A stretch of 5,976 nucleotides of DNA. Origin: an uncultured Mycoplasmatota bacterium (GTDB lineage: Bacteria > Bacillota_I > Bacilli_A > RF39 > UBA660). Under the pieces are notes generated by a model. It worked only from the letters and a program-made list of their open reading frames with translations, did no database searches and had not been told where the DNA came from. This document shows positions 1-4,768 of the stretch, piece after piece (positions within the stretch are counted from its first letter, which is position 1; every line of letters starts with the position of its first letter). Both the position numbers and the translations under genes were made by a program. The DNA lies in NCBI GenBank assembly GCA_900553765.1, contig USET01000062.1, positions 1 through 5,976 on the forward strand, written 5' to 3'.

Positions 1-985
1 ATGTACCAATTTTATTTGCAAGTTCGATAATTTCTAATTTATCTAAACATGCGACAGGGCGAATAACCGGCATATTCGTGACAGCATTGATAACAACCAT
101 ACTTTCTAATGTCTGACTCGCTACCTGTCCAATACTTTCCCCGTTCACGATGATTTTACAATTGCGTTTATGTGCTACTCTCTCTGCTATTCGATACATC
201 ATTCTACGCATTATGGTAATCATATAAGTAGGAGGACAATTTTTGTAAATTGCCTCTTGCAATTTTGTAAATGGAACAACATGTACTTTTACATGTCCAG
301 AGTATTCATTAATAATAGAAGCCAATTTTAAAACTTTATTTTTTGCTTCTTCACTTGTATGTGGCGGAGATTCAAAATATAAACACTCTAAATCAACTCC
401 ACGTTTTAACGTTAAATATCCTGCCACTGGAGAATCAATTCCACCACTTAACATGAGAAGTCCTTTACCCTGGATTCCCACTGGATATCCTCCCGTACCA
501 GCAATCTCATTCGTATAAAGGAAAGTTCCCTCTGGTCGAATCTCTACGTGCATCACGAAATCTGGCTCGTGGACATCAACTTTCAAATCAGTATTCTTTA
601 AAATAAGACTACCAATTTTTCGACTATATTCCATACTAGGAATTGGGAAACGCTTATCAGCTCTTTTCGTCTCCACTTTAAATGTATGTCCAGAAGTTTC
701 CTTTACAAGTTGTAAGATCGCTTCTTCTATGCGTTCCTCTTTTGTCTCTACTTTATAACAAATCACAATTCCATGAAGACCAAATACTTTTTGAAGAATC
801 TTACTTACGCGATCCAAATCGTCTTCCTTTGTATAGATATACATACGCACTCTATCTTTTTCTATTCGAACATCAAAAGAACGTAACATAAATTCTATAT
901 TACGCGTCAATGTAGAAATAAAAAAATTACGATTTCCTTTCTTCGTTGTTAACTCTCCATACTTAATTAAAATCAATTTTTCCAT
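1..985 (-). CDS. thiI: tRNA 4-thiouridine synthase ThiI (3' end truncated by window)
   Basis: ThiI activates U8 of tRNA by adenylation and transfers persulfide sulfur to give 4-thiouridine; in many bacteria it also feeds sulfur to thiamine thiazole synthesis. The frame is open from ATG (985-983) to the window edge, giving 328 codons of an expected ~400. Seen in order: an N-terminal ferredoxin-like region (opening MEKLILIKYGELTTKKGNR), a THUMP-type region to about residue 165 with a typical RFPIPSMEYSRKIGS stretch, and the PP-loop ATPase motif SGGIDSP at residues 180-186. The visible sequence ends at LEIIELANKIGT. The conserved Cys region and any C-terminal rhodanese domain lie outside the window. 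A GAGGGAG Shine-Dalgarno (996-990) supports the start. No cysteine desulfurase gene, the usual sulfur donor partner, is adjacent. Family assignment is secure. Confidence 0.95.
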   Translation of the reverse strand, partial: MEKLILIKYGELTTKKGNRNFFISTLTRNIEFMLRSFDVRIEKDRVRMYIYTKEDDLDRVSKILQKVFGLHGIVICYKVETKEERIEEAILQLVKETSGHTFKVETKRADKRFPIPSMEYSRKIGSLILKNTDLKVDVHEPDFVMHVEIRPEGTFLYTNEIAGTGGYPVGIQGKGLLMLSGGIDSPVAGYLTLKRGVDLECLYFESPPHTSEEAKNKVLKLASIINEYSGHVKVHVVPFTKLQEAIYKNCPPTYMITIMRRMMYRIAERVAHKRNCKIIVNGESIGQVASQTLESMVVINAVTNMPVIRPVACLDKLEIIELANKIGT

Positions 986-1000
986 AGAACTCCCTCGTTT

Positions 1001-1016
1001 CTATGCCATTATATCA
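1001..1016 (-). promoter_or_regulatory. Candidate extended -10 promoter for thiI
   Basis: The minus strand reads TGATATAAT at 1016-1008, an exact TGn plus TATAAT extended -10 element. It lies in the 40-nt gap between the small upstream ORF and thiI. No recognisable -35 hexamer lies 16-18 nt upstream. Transcription would start near 1001 and leave a leader of about 16 nt that still contains the GAGGGAG ribosome binding site. AT-rich DNA yields such motifs by chance, so this is tentative. thiI could instead be cotranscribed with the small ORF. Confidence 0.4.
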
Positions 1017-1025
1017 TGAAATTTA

Positions 1026-1157
1026 CTACTTTTCTATTTCTTTCAAAACGTTTGTAATAAATTCTTGATGCTTTGCAATTTCTTCTAATTGTCTATCTAA
1101 TTCCTCCACCGAAGTCACACGCGGAAACATTTGCTTCATTTTAGAAATATTTTTCAT
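1026..1157 (-). CDS. Small unrecognised protein, 43 aa
   Basis: The frame runs from ATG (1157-1155) to TAG (1028-1026) and gives a 43-residue charged protein beginning MKNISKMKQMFPRV and ending TNVLKEIEK. Residues 16-43 are rich in E, K, L and I and look like one amphipathic helix; there is no signal peptide, membrane segment or Cys. GGTGAT just before the ATG matches part of the anti-Shine-Dalgarno complement, but it sits close to the start. The ORF has the same strand as thiI and ends 40 nt before it, between ezrA and thiI, where Bacillus and Staphylococcus carry a cysteine desulfurase gene; it shows no resemblance to that enzyme. I do not recognise the family. The clean start, helix-like composition and tight fit between neighbours favour a real gene, but chance is not excluded. 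Confidence 0.5.
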   Translation of the reverse strand: MKNISKMKQMFPRVTSVEELDRQLEEIAKHQEFITNVLKEIEK

Positions 1158-1177
1158 ACTATCACCATTTATAGTAT
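1156..1177. repeat. Perfect 7-bp inverted repeat over the small ORF start
   Basis: ATACTAT (1156-1162) and ATAGTAT (1171-1177) are exact reverse complements separated by 8 nt. On the minus strand the loop holds the GGTG part of the ribosome binding site, and the inner arm reaches into the ATG start codon of the small ORF. It could be a weak translation-controlling hairpin or a dyad operator. With only one G-C pair per stem, it may equally be chance in AT-rich DNA. Confidence 0.4.
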
Positions 1178-1181
1178 CTCC

Positions 1182-1213
1182 AAAAAAGAAAAAGTAATGC
1201 AAGCATTACTTTT
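1182..1213 (-). terminator. Intrinsic terminator of ezrA, overlapping its stop codon
   Basis: On the minus strand AAAAGTAATG (1213-1204), loop CTTG (1203-1200) and CATTACTTTT (1199-1190) form a perfect 10-bp stem, followed by the T-rich tail TCTTTTTT (1189-1182). The TAA stop of ezrA (1208-1206) lies inside the left arm, so a ribosome finishing ezrA would cover the hairpin. The stem is AT-rich, with two G-C pairs, so it may be only moderately efficient and allow readthrough toward the small ORF and thiI. Confidence 0.7.
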
Positions 1214-2924
1214 CGTCAGCATAAAAGTTAAGTAGTTTATCGTAAATTCCAGGTTCGATGCGATTCAGTGCATTGATACTTAACTCCAAAGACTTCTGAT
1301 ATTCACCTTTATAGAAAAGAACCTCTGAATATGTTAAGTTTTTATCTAAATCTTCTACAGATGTACGATATCTATTTCCATACACGATCGCCATCTCGGC
1401 AAACATAGCAGTTTTCATCATTTCTTTTGTACTACTAAATAATTTTAGTGCTAAATCCCGAGCGGTATCTACACGTGTATTCAATGTACTAATCGTAATA
1501 GGCTTTTTCTCCAATTCTCTTACGATTTCTTTAATTGCATCTTGTGCTTCTGATAATTCGATAAAATAAGATTTTGGAATATATGGTAGATTGTAATCTC
1601 TCAATTTTGCTTTTGAATCTTTCAAAATCAATTTTATTTCCTCTAATTGCTGACGAGCACGAATTTCGTCTTCCTTCATACTTCCAATAGAATCTAAAGT
1701 ATTATCTAATCGATCTTGGAGTTCTGTCAAACGTACTACTAACGCCTCTATTTCTTTCGTAAGTTTAGAATAAGCGAACGTGTTGTTTCCAGTGTGATCA
1801 GTCAATACTTTATAATCTTTGTTTAATGTATCTAAATCCGTACGTACAGAATTTAATAACTCGATATCTTCTGGTGATAAACTATAAGCATTTTTAATCT
1901 CATCCATCTGCGAAAAAATATCAGAAATTAATAGATTCAATTTATCTAATTTCGATTTAAATGCTCGGTTCGTCTCTTCGTATAAATGACGTACATTCTT
2001 TTCTTTTTCAAAATCACCATATAGAGAATCAAAATAATCGACAAGTACTTTTAATTCAAACAAACTATCTTCTAAATTTAATACTTTAGCTCGATCTAAA
2101 ATATCATTGATCTTCTTATTTGCTTCTTCCACATTGTATTCTACATTTAAATAGTCTAATGGATACCCTTCTTTTACCATAGCATCGTAAATTTTTGTCG
2201 TATCGGCAATTTTCTTTGGCAAAATATCAACTGCCATTAATACGATACTTGGAACCTCTTCTACGACGATCTCCATATGTTTTAACATTTCGTCGATTGC
2301 CTGAATAATTTTTGTCACTTCCGTGTAATCGTTACTCTCCATCACACGTTCGAAATCTTCAAAGCGTTTTGCAATATTTTCAAACTGTAATGATACAGAA
2401 TCTGCAATTGCTCCATATTCTGGTTTCGTCGATGTAAACTTTTGAAACAACTCGCGATATTTCGTTTTTAACTTTGTAATAATTGCGCGGTTTCTCTCTT
2501 CACTCGTTGTAATCTCTTTGATTTCGCCTAATAAATGTTCTGCATTTGCTCTTACTTTATATATTTCCATCTCTAATTTTGCTACTTTATACATCGTTGT
2601 CTTATAGTCCATTTGAGATAGAGAATAATCAGCTTCTAATAGCATATCTGTGATCTTAGGAATTTGTTCTCCCTTAATAATATCTAAACGATCTTTCCAT
2701 TCATGGTACATCTGTTCTAATTTATCATTTTTTAAAAATGACTCTATTTTAGATAACTCCGGCATGATTGGAGTTGAATCAATAACGTTTTTTTCTACTT
2801 CCAAATGATTTAAAATATTTTTGATTTTTTTATTCTTACGACTTTGTAAAATATTCAATACAAGTACTATAAGTATGATTGCTGAAAGATAAACTGTAAT
2901 AAGAATTAAAAAGACGCTATTCAT
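1206..2924 (-). CDS. ezrA: Septation ring formation regulator EzrA
   Basis: EzrA is a membrane-anchored negative regulator of FtsZ ring formation and a division scaffold linked to cell-wall synthesis in Bacillota. The product has 572 residues, close to the ~562 of Bacillus and Staphylococcus proteins. Residues about 4-26 form a single hydrophobic membrane anchor, followed by the basic cytoplasmic stretch SRKNKK. The rest is almost entirely helical, with heptad-like coiled-coil sequence as expected for the spectrin-like repeats. Near the C terminus YGNRYR (515-520) matches the conserved patch needed for septal localisation. The position that I recall as Gln in the so-called QNR patch of B. subtilis appears to be Val here. 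The start is supported by GAGGTGA at 2935-2929. The gene is divergent from rpsD, and the stop codon is embedded in its terminator. Confidence 0.94.
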   Translation of the reverse strand: MNSVFLILITVYLSAIILIVLVLNILQSRKNKKIKNILNHLEVEKNVIDSTPIMPELSKIESFLKNDKLEQMYHEWKDRLDIIKGEQIPKITDMLLEADYSLSQMDYKTTMYKVAKLEMEIYKVRANAEHLLGEIKEITTSEERNRAIITKLKTKYRELFQKFTSTKPEYGAIADSVSLQFENIAKRFEDFERVMESNDYTEVTKIIQAIDEMLKHMEIVVEEVPSIVLMAVDILPKKIADTTKIYDAMVKEGYPLDYLNVEYNVEEANKKINDILDRAKVLNLEDSLFELKVLVDYFDSLYGDFEKEKNVRHLYEETNRAFKSKLDKLNLLISDIFSQMDEIKNAYSLSPEDIELLNSVRTDLDTLNKDYKVLTDHTGNNTFAYSKLTKEIEALVVRLTELQDRLDNTLDSIGSMKEDEIRARQQLEEIKLILKDSKAKLRDYNLPYIPKSYFIELSEAQDAIKEIVRELEKKPITISTLNTRVDTARDLALKLFSSTKEMMKTAMFAEMAIVYGNRYRTSVEDLDKNLTYSEVLFYKGEYQKSLELSINALNRIEPGIYDKLLNFYADEK

Positions 2925-2937
2925 ACTTTCACCTCGC

Positions 2938-2955
2938 TATTATAATTCTACCACA
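2938..2955 (-). promoter_or_regulatory. Candidate extended -10 promoter for ezrA
   Basis: The minus strand reads TGTGG then TAGAAT (2955-2945), matching the Gram-positive TRTGn extension plus a 5/6 -10 hexamer. The only upstream hexamer near the right distance is weak (GTGCAA, 18 nt spacer), but extended -10 promoters tolerate this. A start near 2938 would give a leader of about 14 nt beginning just before the GAGGTGA ribosome binding site. A second hexamer, TATAAT at 2944-2939, overlaps it but would start transcription inside the ribosome binding site. Confidence 0.45.
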
Positions 2956-3022
2956 TCTTCGCCTTTTTTTGCACCTTTTTGTAAACTTTTTGTCATAATT
3001 TATGATTTGGCGCATTTCGTTC

Positions 3023-3051
3023 TTGACTTACAATATGTTTCATAATATAAT
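3023..3051 (+). promoter_or_regulatory. Strong sigma-A type promoter of rpsD
   Basis: TTGACT (3023-3028) is a 5/6 match to the -35 consensus and TATAAT (3046-3051) is a perfect -10. The spacer is exactly 17 nt (3029-3045). Transcription should start near 3058, giving an untranslated leader of about 160 nt before the rpsD ATG. Such a strong promoter fits a highly expressed ribosomal protein gene. Confidence 0.85.
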
Positions 3052-3057
3052 ATTGAA

Positions 3058-3220
3058 TGCGAATGCATCTAAGCAGCACGCTTTGAATAAGATAACGTGT
3101 TTGATCCCTACATAGGTTTACTAGTAACTTTAGCTGCAAAGCGAAGATATTAAGACAAACACCCTATCATATGACAAAGTGTCCTCGGATGATTTGCTAG
3201 AAATGATTGGAGGAAAGAAA
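3058..3220 (+). ncRNA. Probable S4 autoregulatory mRNA leader
   Basis: This untranslated leader runs from the predicted rpsD start site to the rpsD start codon. In Bacillus subtilis, rpsD is repressed by its own product S4 binding a structured, pseudoknotted leader. Complementary segments seen here are CGCTTTG (3079-3085) with CAAAGCG (3137-3143), GTGTTTG (3097-3103) with CAAACAC (3156-3162), and GCAGC (3073-3077) with GCTGC (3133-3137). The two 7-bp pairs cross each other, as in a pseudoknot, and the GCAGC pair shares one base with the first. TCCTC (3182-3186) can pair with GAGGA (3210-3214) in the ribosome binding site. Length, position and crossing pairs fit an S4 leader, but I cannot match a consensus by eye, and 7-bp complements arise by chance in a region this size. 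Confidence 0.6.
3209..3214 (+). promoter_or_regulatory. Ribosome binding site of rpsD
   Basis: GGAGGA lies 6 nt before the ATG at 3221 and is a near-perfect Shine-Dalgarno. It decides the start in favour of 3221 over the in-frame GTG at 3179, which has no comparable signal and would add 14 residues foreign to S4. It may be masked by pairing with TCCTC at 3182-3186. Confidence 0.85.
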
Positions 3221-3823
3221 ATGTCAAAGTACACAGGACCAGAATACAGAAGAGCACGTCGTTTAGGATTCTCTACTTCTGAAACTGGAAAAGAATTAGC
3301 AAAAAGACCTTATGCACCAGGTCAACACGGACAATCAAGAAAGAAAAAATTGTCTAACTATGGAGAACAACTTCAAGAAAAACAAAAACTTAGATTTATG
3401 TATGGTTTAAGTGAAAAACAATTCAAGAAAACATTCAACGAAGCTGGTAAAATGAAAGGAGTTCACGGTGAGGATTTCTTCAAATTACTAGAGAGCAGAT
3501 TAGATAACTTAGTTTATCGTATCGGATTTGCTACAACAAGAAATGGTGCAAGACAATTAGTAAACCACGGACATGTTACTGTAAATGGAAAGAAAGTAGA
3601 TATTCCATCTTACAGATGTAAACCTGGTGACGTCATTGGTTTAAAAGAAAAATCAAAAGAACATCCTGCTGTAAAAGCAGCATTAGAAGCTACTAACAAA
3701 CGTGTTGAATTCGTTACTTACGACGAAAGTAAAATGGAAGGTACTTTTGTAAGATTACCTGAAAGAAGCGAATTGAATCAAGAAATCGATGAAGCTTTAA
3801 TTGTTGAATTCTACAACAGATAA
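3221..3823 (+). CDS. rpsD: 30S ribosomal protein S4
   Basis: S4 is a primary 16S rRNA-binding protein that starts assembly of the 30S body and, in Bacillus, represses its own mRNA. From ATG at 3221 the product is 200 residues, the standard length in Bacillota. It opens [18 protein letters not shown], with no zinc-binding cysteines (the C-minus form), followed by the conserved RPYAPGQHG and LQEKQKLR stretches. The S4 RNA-binding domain follows from about residue 90: [19 protein letters not shown] and [14 protein letters not shown]. The C terminus [20 protein letters not shown] is typical of the family. The gene stands alone with its own strong promoter, long leader and terminator, as in B. subtilis, and is not in the alpha operon. 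An in-frame upstream GTG at 3179 is rejected as the start. Confidence 0.97.
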   Translation: MSKYTGPEYRRARRLGFSTSETGKELAKRPYAPGQHGQSRKKKLSNYGEQLQEKQKLRFMYGLSEKQFKKTFNEAGKMKGVHGEDFFKLLESRLDNLVYRIGFATTRNGARQLVNHGHVTVNGKKVDIPSYRCKPGDVIGLKEKSKEHPAVKAALEATNKRVEFVTYDESKMEGTFVRLPERSELNQEIDEALIVEFYNR

Positions 3824-3824
3824 T

Positions 3825-3852
3825 AAAAAAAGTTCAGCAATGAACTTTTTTT
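3825..3852 (+). terminator. Intrinsic terminator of rpsD
   Basis: AAAAAAAGTTCA (3825-3836), tetraloop GCAA (3837-3840) and TGAACTTTTTTT (3841-3852) form a perfect 12-bp stem whose right arm ends in seven T. It begins 2 nt after the rpsD stop. The A-run on the left would also give a U-tract on the other strand, but no minus-strand gene ends here, so its use is on the plus strand. Confidence 0.88.
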
Positions 3853-3873
3853 CATATTAAAGGGGAAGATAAC

Positions 3874-4665
3874 ATGGCAAAATATTATCAAGGTCAAATA
3901 GAAATCAAAAAATTTAAAAATTTTAAATGGAACGATAAAATTATCAGTTTGGAAGAATTTCCTTATATTAAAGAAGCATATCGTGCACAATGGCACTATG
4001 AACAAGGAGAAAAAAGCTGGTATTTTTTAAAAAGTTTTGATGACATGCAAAGACTCATTGCTGAACTCATCGGATCAGAACTTGCACTCTTTTTAAATAT
4101 TCCGACTGTAACATACCAAGTAATTCCGGATCCTATCATACCTAAAAAAAGATTAGTACTCGCTTCAAAAAATAAAATGAAGCCTCGTGAAAGATATTAT
4201 ACACTTGAAGATTTAAACATCATTCGTATGGATTATTTTCACGCAATCAAAAAGTTCAGTTGTTATGAAGATTTTATAGCGGCAATTGCTCCTATGTTCC
4301 ATTCGAAAGAGGCGATGATAAAATTTCAAAAACAAATCGCAGCTATGATTGCAATTGATATCTTTACAGTTCAGTTAGACCATGACTTTGATGGGAATAG
4401 TTACTATGAAAAACAAAACGATTTAACCCTCTCCTTTCTACTAGACTACGAGCTCTCTCTAGGAGGATTAGAACGATTTGATGCAACTCAAAATTATATT
4501 CATCAAACACCATTTTTTAACCAACAATTTTTGGACTCTGAACTTCCTGTTTTTGAAGAGAGTTTTCCCTATTTAAAAGAATCTCTCGACCAGCTTATGA
4601 AAATACCATTCGATACATTCCTCGAACACATCGAACGAAAATATAACATTTTGCCAATCCAATAA
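3874..4665 (+). CDS. Putative HipA-like atypical kinase-fold protein
   Basis: A 263-residue soluble protein starts at ATG 3874, backed by AGGGGAAG about 6 nt upstream. I do not recognise a named family, but its layout resembles HipA-like (HipA_C/CtkA type) kinases. WYFLKS (49-54) offers a possible ATP-contacting Lys53. AELIGSELALFLNIPTVTYQV (63-83, split here as AELIGSELAL and FLNIPTVTYQV) resembles the helix and 'A..LGI.v..y' segment that follows. DIFTVQLDHDFDGN (162-175) resembles the 'D.l.gq.DrH..N' catalytic loop, and LDYELSLGG (190-198) resembles the 'lfDyE.sl' metal-binding segment. The loop is not canonical: Asp169 to Asn175 is one residue longer than the usual D-x4-N, so activity is uncertain. 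There is no signal peptide, membrane span or antitoxin-like partner. It lies 21 nt after the rpsD terminator, with no clear promoter of its own. Base composition matches its neighbours. The ORF is certain to be a gene; the function is inferred. Confidence 0.55.
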   Translation: MAKYYQGQIEIKKFKNFKWNDKIISLEEFPYIKEAYRAQWHYEQGEKSWYFLKSFDDMQRLIAELIGSELALFLNIPTVTYQVIPDPIIPKKRLVLASKNKMKPRERYYTLEDLNIIRMDYFHAIKKFSCYEDFIAAIAPMFHSKEAMIKFQKQIAAMIAIDIFTVQLDHDFDGNSYYEKQNDLTLSFLLDYELSLGGLERFDATQNYIHQTPFFNQQFLDSELPVFEESFPYLKESLDQLMKIPFDTFLEHIERKYNILPIQ

Positions 4666-4737
4666 AAAATTATACGTTAAAAATTTTAAATAAGCGCCAA
4701 AATTCGCTTGCTAATTTTCGTCAATTTTCAGAAAAGC
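4666..4737. other. Short AT-rich spacer between convergent genes
   Basis: The spacer holds no ORF with a start and ribosome binding site. One imperfect hairpin is visible: AAAATT and AATTTT flank a GC-TT-GC core at about 4698-4717. It is followed by a T-rich stretch and could be a weak terminator for the upstream plus-strand gene. Confidence 0.3.
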
Positions 4738-4768
4738 AAAACAACATCTAATTGATGTTGTTTTTTAT
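4738..4768. terminator. Bidirectional terminator between the HipA-like gene and tyrS
   Basis: AAAACAACATC (4738-4748), loop TAATT (4749-4753) and GATGTTGTTTT (4754-4764) give a perfect 11-bp stem. On the plus strand the T-run continues to 4766. On the minus strand the stem is followed by TTTTGCTTTT. It sits directly at the tyrS stop codon (4771-4769) and about 70 nt after the plus-strand gene, so it can serve both converging transcripts. Confidence 0.8.

Noticed and set aside
682..891. 69-codon plus-strand ORF
   Set aside because: It is antisense to thiI, whose frame is continuous and conserved through here, and has no ribosome binding site.
3179..3220. GTG at 3179 as an upstream, in-frame start for rpsD
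   Set aside because: It adds 14 residues unlike S4, lacks a ribosome binding site, and the ATG at 3221 has an ideal GGAGGA and gives the standard 200-residue protein. The stretch belongs to the regulatory leader.
3811..4005. 64-codon minus-strand ORF
   Set aside because: It covers the rpsD terminator and the antisense of the HipA-like gene; its hydrophobic composition comes from reading A-rich coding DNA on the opposite strand.
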